Assembly (NCBI GenBank): GCA_903813345.2
Contig: CAIIXF020000007.1
Coordinates: forward strand, 16,970,714-17,034,713
DNA from: Owenia fusiformis
Lineage: Eukaryota > Annelida > Polychaeta > Sabellida > Oweniidae
DNA length: 64,000 nt
Reading direction: 5' to 3'
The position numbers and the translations under genes are program-made. This document shows positions 31,843-45,318 of the stretch, one piece after another. Position 1 is the first letter of the stretch. Each line of letters starts with the position of its first letter. The notes under the pieces were generated by a model. It worked only from the letters and a program-made list of their open reading frames with translations, ran no database searches and was not told the origin of the DNA.

Positions 31843-32229
31843 AAAGGACGATTCTCGGTTTGGAGAACGAAGTTCTTCAATCTAAATGAGCATTATCCCT
31901 GTTTCGGACAAATTTGATTTTTTTACATAATATAGATTTGAATGTTTTCTTTTGAATGGTCATAATTTAATTTGGGTAATATTTTTAGATTTTTCGCAAA
32001 AAAATATTACACTGATGAACTTCTTTCCCCAAAATCAAGACTTGTATTTTATTGAATCGGTCTAATTGAGTATTATCCCTGTTTCAGACCAATTTGTTAT
32101 TTTTACATCTTGTAGATTTAAATGTCCTCTTTTAAATATTCATAGTTTAATTTGGGTAATATTTCTATATTTTTCATGAAAAAAATTATTAGCCCAGGAG
32201 ACTGTTCTCCAAACCGAGAATCGTCCTTT
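31843..32229. mobile_element. MITE 79 bp upstream of the HSP60 start codon
   Basis: Inverted ends of about 26 bp, beginning AAAGGACGATTCTCGGTTTG. Internal halves resemble each other (GAGTATTATCCCTGTTTC). It lies in the 5' UTR intron or promoter of HSP60. Confidence 0.8.
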
Positions 32230-32307
32230 AACATGGAAAAGTCCTTAAAAACAACAGGCGGTTAATTTTTCTAATTATATAAACATTTTTGTAGTTTTAG
32301 TGCCAAA

Positions 32308-35300
32308 ATGTTCCGCTTACCATCCATTGTGCGTCCTGCCCTTACCCGCCTTGCTACAGCTAACAGATGTGCTCCTGCTGCCATAACAAACCAGAGAGGC
32401 TATGCCAAAGAGGTGAAGTTTGGCCCAGAGGCAAGATCTGCAATGCTTATTGGAGTTGATGTACTTGCTGATGCAGTTGCTGTAACCATGGGACCAAAGG
32501 TATTCTTATGACCTTTCTTACATTTCTATAATAATTCTGTTTAATATCTTCTTGGATATAATTTTCTGCAAAAATTAAATAGCCAAATATTTAGATGAAT
32601 GGATCTAATATTGATACTGATATTTGAGTATTTAAAGACCTTCACCATTTTATGTTTCCAACAAAGGACAAATGAAAAAAACCTTGTAACAACTTTGATT
32701 TTAGGGACGAAACGTTATAATAGAACAAAGCTGGGGCAGCCCCAAAATTACAAAAGATGGAGTTACTGTAGCTAAATCAATAGAACTGAAAGATAAAATG
32801 CAGAATGTTGGTGCTAAACTTGTACAAGATGTTGCCAATAACACAAATGAGGAAGCTGGGGATGGTACAACTACAGCAACTGTTCTAGCCAGGGCCATAA
32901 CTAGGGAAGGATTTGAAAAGATGAGCAAAGGAGCTAACCCAATTGAGATCAGAAAAGGTATGATCAAATAGATTGTCAGTTAGGACCATTTTGGTAGACC
33001 ATCTTTCTATGTAGGCCTATTGATGAATCATTACTCTCCATACTGATGAGAAAGGTTATAAGTTTTTTTTTATATTTGAGAATTAATAGTTATTACATCA
33101 GCAATGGATCGAGACGGAGGTGTGCCCCCCTAAAAGTCAGAATTCTAATTTTTTAATGCACATTATAACTGCTATTTTAGCCCCCTTAAGAAGTCATTGT
33201 TGAACCCCCCTGCCTGCACAATATTAACCTGGACGCTACGTACATGTATGCATTTCACATACCGTATTCTCTGTAATTACCGCCCACTCTCTAATAAGCG
33301 CCCACCCGCTTCACAAAGTTCAAGAAACATCAAGGAATCATAAAAATCCATAATGAATGAAGGAATTGTTCTTTATCGGCATTCAGAAATTTCAAAAGCT
33401 ATTGCGCAGATGTTCTGCGCATGTCAAGGTCGTGAACTTTCTGGTTTCTTTTTAATGTTTCTCGACTTTTACACGACTTTTGCACGAATAATGATGATCT
33501 CTCATCAAATTAGAAATAATGTATAACTTTAGATCGATATCCAGCAGTCTCTAGTGGAAATATTGAAGGTAATCGGCGATAATGACAAAGTGGGCGTGCC
33601 GGAAATAAATTAGACATAGACGGGTCTTCAACCACTGTCAATATTGTCTAAGCGATCTTTACCGTATTCTCTCCAATAACAGCACTTGTCATATTATTAT
33701 AAAAATATGTTGAAGAAAATGCATTCTTGTCAAGAAAAATTGCCATACATGAAATTCCTCGGGATTTCTGATTTCTTTCATACATGGGCACTTATTAGAA
33801 TGGTCTAAATAATGTATTTTCAATTTTCTAAACGCCCTGGGCGCTAATTACAGAGAATACGGTACTCTAGTTATATGTGAACGCTTTGTCTCTTTGTAGG
33901 AATTATGCTAGCCGCTGAGAAAGTTATAGAAGAACTTAAAAATATAGCAAAACCAGTAACTACCCCAGAGGAAATACAACAGGTAAAGATGAGATGTGAA
34001 AATCAGTGCTTTATAATAATAATTATAAGATAAAGAGAATGTTTTTTGTATTAGCAATTGGCATATATTCAGCACAGGTGATTTGCTTTGCATGTATTTT
34101 GTCAATGTGCATTATTTAGGATATCAGTTCTACTCTTAATTGTGGCGACTCAGTAATTTGATCTCTAGTGTTCTCTTTAATTAATGAACAAATCTGACAT
34201 TAGTTTTATTGTTAATTTAAGGTTGCCACTATATCAGCCAATGGTGACAGTTCAGTGGGTGAGCTGATCTCTAGTGCAATGAAGAAGGTGGGAAAAGAGG
34301 GTGTAATCACAGTCAAAGATGGCAAGACGCTCCAGGATGAGCTAGAAACCATCGAGGGAATGAAGTTTGACAGGGGATACATCTCTCCCTACTTCATCAA
34401 TACAACTAAAGGTTAGAAGTGATCATTGTCAACTGTCACAGATTTTTGGGCCCTTAAGCTCCTGGGAATAGAATAATTTATAATACCGATAAAACAACAA
34501 CATGCATTTTCACCCTACTGGTCAAACCAAATTATCTGATTTTTTGTTAACAAGCTGAACTTGTCTGGTTGATAGTAATCCATTGTGCATTAGTGTACAT
34601 TATACTGTATTCTGAAACCCATATTTTTCATGTATATAAATTTATTAAATGACTATTAATATGATTTCAGGCGCCAAAGTAGAATACCAAGATGCATTGG
34701 TATTATTCAGTGAGAAGAAAATCTCAAATATCCAATCCATGATTCCCGCCCTAGAGCTGGCCAATACCAGTCGTAAACCACTCATTATCGTAGCTGAAGA
34801 CATTGATGGGGAAGCTCTTACCACATTAGTATTAAATAGGTAAGACTTTGTATGAAGAGAAAACACATGGGGCGATATGAAGAAAACAGAATATAACTGA
34901 ACAAACTATGAATTGCTCGGAGAAAAAATAAACACAATAAACCAAAAGAGGGGAAAAAATAAAATGGAATCTAAAAACACCTATTGGAATCTGAAAACAC
35001 CTATTGGAGTATCGCGCCTGAGTTTGACTTCTTACTGGCTCTGTCTGAAATTCAAGACTCAAGAAAACATTTGTAGTTAAGAAAATGACCAATGAAAAAC
35101 AATTAAAGAATAGGGGATCACCTTTTGATGTTTGATTGGTGTTCTGATAAAGACTTTAAGATATAAATAGCATAATGTTGTTTAATATATGCATCCATTG
35201 CTTTTAGACTGAAGGTTGGTCTCCAGGTGTGTGCAGTTAAAGCACCAGGCTTTGGTGACAACAGGAAGAATACTCTCAGGGACATGGCAGTTGCCTCAGG

Positions 35301-38300
35301 TGGAATCGTAAGTACCATATTATAAGTGCTGAAGAGACATTTGGTGGGATAAAAGTGTAAATTTTGGGAAACACATCAACATATTGATTTATGATAAAAT
35401 GTTAGGAGTGAGAGGGATCACTTTTGTTTGCATGGGGTAAATCTATTTCAACTCTCAAAATATGAATGACTCAAATAATTTGGCCAATATATCAGTAGAC
35501 TGATCCTACTCTCCCCACCTTAAGCCTTTTTGTATGTTTTATAGGTGTTTGGAGATGATGCCAACATGTACAACCTTGAGGATGTTCAGCTCAATGACTT
35601 GGGAGGTGTTGGTGAGGTGATTATCACCAAGGACGACACTCTCCTTATGAAGGTAAGATACATCCAGCTTTCCGTGCATACCATCCCCTTCACACTATTT
35701 TATACATGTTGATAGATGCATACAACATTCAGTGCATACCATCTCCTGCAAACTATTGCTCAAGATTCTCTTTCCATTTTTACTTGAATGATTTATTTTG
35801 TAACTCATTCTGTTCCTGTCCATATTTGATGTAATTCAAAGTAATTGCAAAGAAAATATATAGGGGTTATGCACTGGGAGGTTTTGGATACAGGGAATAT
35901 CCCGAGGGATATACAATATATCTTCCCGAGGGCCCGAAGGGACCAAGGGAAGATATATTGTATATCCCAAGGGATATTTCCTGTATCCAAACCGACCGTG
36001 CATAACTGTTGTATTCCATACCTGATGAGGTTTGAAATTATAAGCATGTATCCCATATGCTCTGGTGTGTTTACTTGCAAAATATGTTATCATTTTCAAA
36101 AAAATTCAAATTTTTTTTTCAATTTTTTTTTCTCAATTATTTCCATAATTTTTTTTAAAAAAAAGAATTAAAAAATAGGTACATAATTGAATTACCACTC
36201 CAAAAATATTAAATATGAGGGTTTAAAGAAAGAATATTGAATATGAGATTCAAAAAGACAAGTGGCCTCATGTCTCACATTGCCCAAACCCCAGATCCTC
36301 GATGTCATATATACTTGTATACTGTATATCAATGTTATTTACTGGGAGGATTAAATATGGAGTGTATAGCAATGGTCAATACGATATTTCCAGATGGATA
36401 TTTTTTCCCTAGAAGCGGAACCCAAACTCAGTCATGACATAGAAGCTAACTTTTGCAATTAATAGAAACTTTTTTTAAATATATTTTTGTGTTCTATATT
36501 TGAGATGAAATAATATGAGATTCATTTCTACAAGAGGATGGAACAAATGTGAACTTGTATATTGAACTATACTCCTTTTCTGAATAAATAGAACAACATT
36601 TATCCAAGCCAATTAAGAAAACCAAGCCCAATGAGTGTAATGTATGCCCAGTTAAACTAACACAATAACAACTTTTTGTCTGGACTCACGTATTATGTAA
36701 GAATGAATTGTATTACTGTTTACTGCATTAAATGTCAAGTATGCTATCTGTATTTAATTTCAAATGCCTATCTCACTTATCGAAGGTACACAAGAAATGT
36801 TATTTTGAAACAAATTCAGCACAACCAAAACCATGTCCACATAATATGACAAATCCAAGATGGCTGCCACAATTTTAGATCCATGCACATGTGAAGAAGT
36901 TAGAAATACACATGGTCCACAAGTTCCATCCCTAATAAAATGGGAAGTTTAAGGTTTTCACTCATATTAACTCTATTCCTATATACTTTATATTTGTGGT
37001 AAGGCTTGTGATCTAGGTAAACTTAGCATGTTCATGTACCTCCTATCCTCTGAAGCTAAAAACAGAAATAGTGACTTCAATTGAGAAAAATGAATCTTAT
37101 GGGCTCCATATACATTTTGAGTGGCTGTCCGGCTTAAGTTAGATACTACTGATAATCTGAGATTGAAAATTATGTCAAGTTTAGTCCTCAGCCTCTCATA
37201 ACGGATAACTTCGAGGTAATTGTGTTGTTACTGCAAAAACCTCTATTTCTTCATCACAAATCTACCATCTTTTGCATCTGTCAAAACCCTTCATTTCATG
37301 TTAATTTTCAGACTTTTGCTTGTGCCATCATTAAATATATATATTCAACTTGTTATTCAGAATATTTTAGAACTTTTCATGATTTTTTTTATTTTCACAC
37401 TTTTGAAAAAATGACTAAGTCAGAGAATGTCCTCTTAATGGCATGTCCCCTTTATTTTTGAGCGGGACATACGATTTATATGTCCCGGAGCTCCGTTGGA
37501 GCGGGACATACGAAAAATATTTGCCCGGATATGGAATATATTCCCGGTTGATATGTCCCTGAGACCTCATCAGGTATGGAATACATCTTTTTACACCTAC
37601 TTATTGCATTAGTATGTCCCTCACATTTAATTGTTATTTGCATAGGGTAAAGGCAGCCCAGCTGACTTGGAGAAGAGAGTTAACCAAATCAAAGATGAGA
37701 TTGAATTGACCACATCTGAGTACGAAAAGGAGAAACTCCAGGAACGACTTGCCAAACTTGCTAATGGAGTTGCAGTAATCAAAGTAAGTTGATGTTAAGT
37801 ATGATAGGACCTCATGTTATACAAGTATACAATTTTGCAATGACTGGAGTTTTTTTTTATGGTATGTCACCACCAAAAGTGGTGACATATTGTTATGGTC
37901 TCCGTTTTTTTTGCGACGGCGTCCGGCGGTTGGCGTCCGGCGGTTGGCGTCCGGCGTCTGTAACAATTTCTTACAACTTCCTATAACTTAACAAATACTG
38001 TTTAGACTGACTTCAATTTTTTTCTAAATCATCTACATGTTCTCAGAAGTTCAAATCTGACTTTAGATTTGACATTTGACCTTCAATGACCTTCTCAAGG
38101 TCAAAAAGGTCTTTTTTCAACTTGCTTCACATTGACTAAATTTTTTTTCAAAATCATCTACATGTTCTCAGAAATTCAAATCTGACTTTAGATTTGACAT
38201 TTGACCTTCAAATCTGACTTTAGATTTGACATTTGACCTTCAATGACCTTCTCAAGGTCAAAAAAGGTCAAAAAGGTCTGTTTTCAACTTGCTTCAAATT

Positions 38301-40840
38301 GACTAAATTTTTTTTTCAAAATCATCTACGTGTTCTCAGAAATTCAAATCTGACTTTAGATTTGACTTAAGATTTGACATTTGACCTTCAATGACCTTCT
38401 CAAAGTCAAAAAAGGTCAAAAAGGTCTTTTTTCAACTTGCTTCAAATTGACTAAATTTTTTTTTCAAAATAATCTACATGTTCTCAGAAATTCAAATCTG
38501 ACTTAAGATTTGACATTTGACCTTCAATGAGCTTCTCAATGTCAAAAAAGGTCAAAAAGGTCTTTTTTCATCTTGCTTCAAATTGACTAATTTTTTTTTC
38601 AAAATCATCTACATGTTCTCAGAAATTCAAATATGACTTTAGATTTGACTTAAGATATGACATTTGACCCCTTCAATGACCTTCTCAAGGTAAAAAAAGG
38701 TCAAAAAGGTCTTTTTTCAACTTGCTTCAAATTGACTAATTTTTTTTTCAAAATCATCTACATGTTCTCAGAAATTCAAATCTGACTTCAGATTTGACAT
38801 TTGACCTTTAATGACCTTCTCAAGGTCAAAAAAGGTCAAAAAGGTCTGTTTTCAACTTGCTTCAAATTGACCAATTTTTTTTTTCAAAATCATCTACATC
38901 TTTTCAGAAGTTCAAATTTGACTTTTACAAGTTCTCAGAAGTTCAAATCTGACTTTAGATTTGACCTTCAATGACCTTCTCAAGGTCAAAAAGGTCTTTT
39001 TTCAACTTGCTTCAAATTGACTAATTTTTTTTTCAAAATCATCTACATGTTCTCAGAAGTTCAAATCTGACTTTAGATTTGACATTTGACCTTCAATGAC
39101 CTTTTCAAGGTCAAAAGGTCTTTTTTCAACTTGCTTAAAATTTACTTAATTTTTTTTTCAAAATCATCTACATGTTCTCAGAAGTTCAAATCTGACTTTG
39201 ACATTTGACCTTCAATGACCTTCTCAATGTCAAAAAAAGTCAAAGAGGTATTTTTTCAACTTGCTTCAAATTGACGAATTTTTTTTTCAAAATCATCTAC
39301 ATGTTCTAAGAAGTTCAAATCAAACCTTCTTAAGGTCAAAAGGTATTTTCCAACTTGCTTTAAATTGACCAAATTGTTTTAGGTGGTGACATTTTGTCAT
39401 GTTAATGCCTTGTTTTTTTTATTGTTTATTACTGTATGGGGTGTAGCTATCACTTGCAATGATGTTAGAATTTCTTCACCTGAGTGATTTTAATGTTTTG
39501 ATATCACACTTGATAGATGTATGACTTCTGAGCAAGTGGTTTACATATTGATAACTTCATCTCATGATATTGCCATGTCATATGATTTTTTACTATAAAT
39601 AGATTTCATTTCTACTTCAAATATTTCTCTCGGTCAAAAAATGATTCCACCCTGCCGATCTTAGGAAATCAAAATAAATGTGTCATTTTCACTTTATTTC
39701 CTCAGGTTGGAGGATCCAGTGAAGTTGAGTGCAATGAAAAGAAAGACAGAATCAATGATGCCCTCAATGCAACTAGAGCTGCTGTAGAGGAGGGCATTGT
39801 ACCAGGTGGTGGTGTTGCCCTCATCAGATGTCTCAAAGCCCTTGAGGGACTTCAGACTCCAAATTCTGACCAACAAGTCGGTAGGTCAATCAATCTAGTC
39901 TCAATTAATTTTATATCAATGAGACTTCACTGATTATTAATTGTGTAACTTGTAACTCAGCAAAGCGTAGAATAACAATGAATTCAGAAAAGGGGTGAAC
40001 TTGAGATTGTTGTTACTGGCTTTTTGTTAATATATGTATTCCTATTTACAGGTGTTGATATTATCCGTAAGGCTGTCAAGATCCCCTGCTTCCAAATTGC
40101 CTCAAATGCTGGAGTTGATGCCAATGATGTAGTACAAAGAGTCATGACTGAATCTGCAGAGAATGGTTACGATGCAATGAACAACACATTTGTTAATATG
40201 GTAGCTAATGGAATTATTGATCCAGCAAAGGTGAGTTATCATCTCATATTGTTTTCTCAACTATTGTGATATATGATCACTTGCAATGATGCTAGAATTT
40301 CTTCACCTGAGTGATTTCAATGTTTTGATATCACACTTGATAGATCCATGACTTCTGAGCAAGTGGTTTACCTTTTATGAATAGATTTTCATCTATTGAA
40401 TTTAATTATATAAAATCTTAGACAAAATTTAATGATCTCATAAAAGAAAGACAAAATAAACATCTGTCTAGGCAACAACTCAAATATTGGTTGATTGATT
40501 TAGTTCAAATATCATAGGCTGATAGCTTATGGGCCTAGGACCTTAATAAGTTTATCATTGGATTGTTTGTAAAACAGAGATTCTGTATACTATTATTTCA
40601 AAGGGCCCCGGAGGAATATATTTTTTCACAAATGTTCGATTACTATTCATTTGTATTATATTTTCTCTCCAGGTTGTCCGAACTGCGTTAACAGATGCCT
40701 GTGGTGTTGCCTCATTATTGTCTACAGCTGAGGCTGTTGTCACTGAATTGCCCAAGGAGGACCCTCCCATGCCAGCTGGTGGTGGAATGGGGGGAATGGG
40801 AGGCATGGGGGGAATGGGAGGAATGGGGGGCATGATGTAA
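32308..40840 (+). CDS. HSPD1: HSP60 mitochondrial chaperonin, complete coding region
   Basis: Matrix ATP-dependent folding machine that works with HSP10. Eleven coding exons: 32308-32499, 32705-32957, 33900-33982, 34222-34411, 34671-34839, 35208-35307, 35545-35652, 37646-37783, 39706-39880, 40052-40230, 40673-40840. All junctions are AG/GT with agreeing phases; 584 residues, against 573 in human. The N-terminus [20 protein letters not shown] is a basic mitochondrial presequence, cut probably before [12 protein letters not shown]. Seen: [13 protein letters not shown] (nucleotide site), [19 protein letters not shown] with the catalytic-type Asp, VPGGGVAL, and a C-terminal GGM repeat ending in MM. 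An acceptor (tttag, ending 32300) just before the ATG implies a non-coding first exon upstream, as in vertebrates. The gene is convergent with COQ10. Confidence 0.98.
33261..33863. mobile_element. MITE in HSP60 intron 2
   Basis: Ends ACCGTATTCTCTGTAATTA and its complement, bordered by TA. A degenerate internal copy of the end lies near 33661. Confidence 0.8.
35866..37584. mobile_element. Hairpin plus 20-bp-TIR element in HSP60 intron 7
   Basis: Inverted arms 35866-35934 and 35938-36008 form a long hairpin (AGGGATATACAATATATCTT in both). It abuts an interval 36011-37584 with perfect inverted ends, GTATTCCATACCTGATGAGG and its complement. A second GGGACATA-rich hairpin lies inside the right end (37455-37550). 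No coding sequence is seen. Confidence 0.7.
37860..39396 (-). repeat. HINE-like element, family 4, in HSP60 intron 8
   Basis: Left end: 10-bp-stem hairpin ATGTCACCAC-caaaa-GTGGTGACAT (37864-37888) and a GGCGTCCGGCGGTTG tract. Core: about nine units of roughly 120-165 bp, each with TTCAACTTGCTTCAAATTGA, a T-run, TCATCTACATGTTCTCAGAA and TTTGACCTTCAATGACCTTC. Right end: GGTGGTGACAT (39382-39392), the inverted copy of ATGTCACCACC. By analogy with the other families it is inverted. Confidence 0.8.
39448..40371 (+). repeat. 97-bp direct repeat flanking HSP60 exons 9 and 10
   Basis: Copies at 39448-39544 and 40276-40371 match closely (ATCACTTGCAATGATG at the start, GAGCAAGTGGTTTAC at the end), one in intron 8 and one in intron 10. 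No inverted ends are visible. Confidence 0.85.
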
Positions 40841-43800
40841 TTCATGAATTTCAGTGAATCATGAAGTAACCAGATGTCTGTTGTGATTGTAGCAGTAATG
40901 TGACCTTGAACTTTTAGTGGACGGATGGCTGCTATGTTGGAAGATATTAGTGACCTTGAACTCTATTTAGTGGACTTCTGTTCTACATAAAGGAATTGTC
41001 AAGTGTCATCGAAATAATTTTATCAGTTGACTGTTCAATATTGTAATATGGACCATTTGATGAACACTTAACAGTGGTCTGCTTAAAACCTGGTTCATTA
41101 TGGCACGAGAAAATACAGAAATCAGCAGACAAATGGTTGCTAAGATCAGGAATTAAGAACAAAATGAATAAAGTGTGTTGCTAGGATCAAGACAGTGTAA
41201 ATTATTCATTCCACTGTGACATCATCATTTATATGTGATATCATCATGTTTATAATCATGTGACGTGATGTGGATGTAACACAATTTCATGGTTAAAATC
41301 CTCTGATCAAATGTATGCATTCTTCAACAGTGGAATGTTATACCATAAATTACAATGTTTTATTAAATTATTCACTTAAATTGTGATGATGAAATGCCAA
41401 AATAAATAGTTTAGTCAGTCATTAGGTCAGAACTCGGGATGCTAACCTTTTGAATATGGAGCTTGGTTTGTATTGATTTATGAGAGTCAGTATTCCATCT
41501 ATAGTTTGTTTTATGTGTTATGTATTTCAATTACATATGATTTGTCAATAGTGTGATGTGATGCAAGAGTTTAAGAAATTGAAATCAGAAAGCTTTGCTA
41601 AAAACAAATGGATAACATGTATGTTTCAGTTTGTGTACAATAAATTGTTATACAGTAACGATAGCATGAAATGTTTACATGTACATAGAACTGAGAATAT
41701 AATACAATTTTGTAATATAAATAAATATTTATTTGTTTTGTTTGTTTCATGTATATGATAATACATTGTGCATGGAGCATTCCACCCAGGGTGTTCCAGA
41801 ACTCATGAAAATGTTTAGAGGGATATTGAAGGCACTTTTTAAACATCCATTGGAGAATAACTTACTTTCAGGCACATATTAGACTTCTCACAACAAATCC
41901 CAAGTTGCCAGAGAAATACAACAGTTTACAGTTAATTTTTACACAAACTTTAGTAAGTACGACCGCAATTTCAGTAAGGTCGAATGACATTGAAGAAAAT
42001 GTTACAATAACAACATATATTTCAAAATTAAAACCTCTACCTAATTCAGCAGTTGATAATAATTTTGGAAAATGTTATCAGAAAGTAATGTTGCATTAAT
42101 TGAAATGTTGAGGTGTCACTCCGGTAAATACCACTTCCAGGTCCTATACCACTTCCGGGTCAGTGTTTTTTAGTACTTTAGAAACGAAGCCATGCCAACT
42201 TCAATGGTGTGTATAGTAGGTTTAAGTGTATGCAATGTGGCCATTTGAGGTATGTATGTAAAGCTGAGGCCAAGTACTTTCTAAATGTGCCATTTTAAGA
42301 AAAAAATCGCAAGAATAGTCCCGTAAACCGGAACTACTTTATTCGTTAATTTTCATCGGTGAAGCAGGGATTTTACACTAAAAATGAGTCCCTATGTTGG
42401 CGTAGTGATATTTAAAAATCGAGACGCAAACCCTACGTTAAATATAGTGTCAAGATGAAGGTTATGTATAGGGGAACGCAGAAATATAGTCATTGTATGG
42501 GCTAGTTCCTCCGAATTTTGTGATTTATTTCAATATTTTTCAATGATTTACCGTAGTGACACCTTGAATGTTCACTGCTTTGAGGTTTGTTGCGACATAA
42601 TTATCATATGACAAAAACAATATAACAGAAAAAATGCCAACCTGGCTGAAAAAGTAAGACACCTATTCCCCAGTAAACATTGTATGACGTGGCAGTCTGG
42701 CAAGTTTCAAGTAAATTTACAAATGCCTTATACCTCCCTTGAATCATTCTCATGAGTTCTTAGGACACCCTGAATGTAACTAAAATAATACAGATCCGGT
42801 ACATGTGGGCAGCTAGAGCAGACAATCAGAAACTATTCTGAACTTGAAGAGACCTAAATTTAATCTTGCCTCAGAATTCTGCTGCATATTCCACCTACCT
42901 TCAACAATTTTACAAAATGAATATGAACAAGCATATTCTATATTTTACAAATGTAGTGTAAGTACCAAAGAAAAAAGGATTTGAAATATGTTCCAATATT
43001 TGATATGTAGTACTTGATATTTGACAAATATAAGAAATGCAAGTATGCAGTTATGCAACATTATCGTACATTCACATAAAGCTAGGCATAATATATCACA
43101 TTCAAGTCAATCAGAACACAGCAGAAAATATACAAACTCCCATGCAGTGTCTGGGAATTAGAATATGCATTCTATTTTTTCAATAATCATTTTTACATTC
43201 AGTGAAACTGATGACCCTCATCAATTTCATAATTAAATTACTACAATATTATAGTATATTTATTATCAACTTGAACAAGTATTACATTTCTCCACAACAA
43301 TTTAAATGATACAGAATCAATTTTATTTAAACACTATTTAGTCCACATTATGTTTCAAACTTGACCCAAGAAAGCTATATTTTCAATGCTGTTAATGCTG
43401 TTGCAAATTCACAGAACAAAATTAAATCGCCAACGCAAATTAAAATCCAGTTACACATCCTCTTGAAAATCCTCTCTAATTCAGTGAGGAAAATCATAGG
43501 ACACAATTGATTAATTGATCTTACCCTTCCAGAGGGTTTGCATATATTTGTTATCCATTTCTACAAATCATCTGAGTTTTTTTTTTGATATAAGGCATAT
43601 CCTTAAAACAGAGGATATGATAGCTTCCTGGTTACCCAGACTTTTAATAAAATTTCTTATTCATCTATACATTGTACACTGTGTATTCATTTTACCAGTT
43701 TCAAAAGACTAAAATATACATTCATGGGATCTTATGATCAAAACAATAACACAGTGTGTGATTGAAATATATTAGACAGTGAGTCCAAATCAAAACAATA

Positions 43801-43963
43801 TTTTTTCATAGTATAATCTATTTGCTACTATTGGAATTATAGGAGTTAACCTATTCATAACTAGACAGCTCAACAGCAATTTGTTAATAATCACTATTAT
43901 ATGCATGTAGAAAGTATACAGTGTTGAAAAGCATATTATATAATTCTCCTAATTGCAGTCTTG
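40841..43963. other. HSP60/COQ10 convergent intergenic region with one MITE
   Basis: HSP60 3' UTR sequence with AATAAA signals near 41167 and 41401. A MITE occupies 42111-42564 (AGGTGTCACTCCGGTAAA against TTTACCGTAGTGACACCT). The remainder is A+T-rich DNA, probably including the COQ10 3' UTR on the right; no further gene is seen. Confidence 0.6.
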
Positions 43964-45279
43964 TCAAGAGTCAACTATGGCACGCTTCTGACTCTTCATT
44001 GATTCCTGTCCATATAAATGTCTTGCTCGCTTAAGGAAAGCTTTCACCATCACTTTCACCACCTCATCAAAAAAGAAATGCGAAAATTGTGAGTGCAGCG
44101 CTGATCGAAACTCAAATGACACCTGGAAAATAGCAGAATTTAAGTGACATTTTTCACCGTCAATATATTTTTAGTGTCACAACAGGATAGGATAAAAATA
44201 GATAGCTTTCTCTTTATCTATAGCATGAAACTTCATCAAACATAATTTACGGTTCTTATACTTAAAACATACTCTTCTATTTGGTTTGGATGAATGGATT
44301 CAAACACGATTAACAAGTGTGTGTGTCTCTGCTCACCAGTTGTCCTTAAAATAAGAAAATCTGAGAAATGGCAGAAAACATAGGAAAATTTTTGAGTCCC
44401 CCCACCCCTATTAATTACTGGATCCCCCATCGAAGCATATTCTTTAGAAAACAGGTCTGGAGAATAAGGAGTTGCAAAACCTGAAAATTGGGTGATAAAA
44501 ACTGATTTTTAAAAAGAATTAAAAGCTGTAAAAAAGAACAAACTAGATAACGGCAACTCCGCGGAGTAGCAAATCCCAACGAACAAAATATCAATTACCG
44601 AATTCCAATCAATTATACTCATTACTTTGGTTGAAAATGAAAAAATTAGATTTTAGAATTGCGAATTCCTGCAAAGCAGCCATTTTGAATTTTCTGAGGT
44701 ACAAATCTGAAAAAATACCATAATTGTGATCTACTCCAAAATTCCTTCAATTTGAGTATAATATAGCCATACTTTGAAGGGATCGAAAAATTATTGCGAA
44801 ATCGTACATTAGACGGCCATTTTGAATTTTACGAGGCTCGAATCAGAAAAAAGATACAATATCTGCAATCTACTCCTAATTACCTTTCATTTGAGTATAA
44901 TAAAGCTATACTTCAGAAAGATCTAAAATTTAGCGAAAATTTCTGTTTTCCTGTCCCCCCATACATGGCCCCTGGGGGTCAGGATGAAAAACACGGAATA
45001 TATGTGAAAAAGATAAATGTTGTGAATACACTACCAAAATTTCAAACAATAATATTAATCACTTTGGTTTAGAATGAAAAATTTATGATTTTTGCGAAAA
45101 AGTCCCGTCATTTTTAAAGCGGCGGCCATCTTGAAAAAAGATTTTTTAGCGTAAAACTATTCATCAATATACATCTTTCCACTAAATATGAAGAAAATCT
45201 GTTAGCTAGTATTTGAGTTATCTTCCGGACAGACGGACGGACGGACGGACTGACTGACTGACTGACTGACTGACTGACT

Positions 45280-45318
<39 letters not shown>

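Noticed and set aside
31864-31880. Heat-shock element before HSP60 (GAACGAAGTTCTTC)
   Set aside because: The GAA and TTC blocks are spaced by one base rather than the required two, and the site lies inside a MITE.
32701-32967. 88-codon antisense frame
   Set aside because: Antisense of HSP60 exon 2; codon pattern belongs to the sense strand.
37860-39396. CRISPR-like array of repeats
   Set aside because: Units are degenerate, over 100 bp long and without unique spacers; the locus is a eukaryotic intron.
40555-40845. 96-codon antisense frame rich in PPIPPMP
   Set aside because: Shadow of the GGM repeat in the last HSP60 exon.
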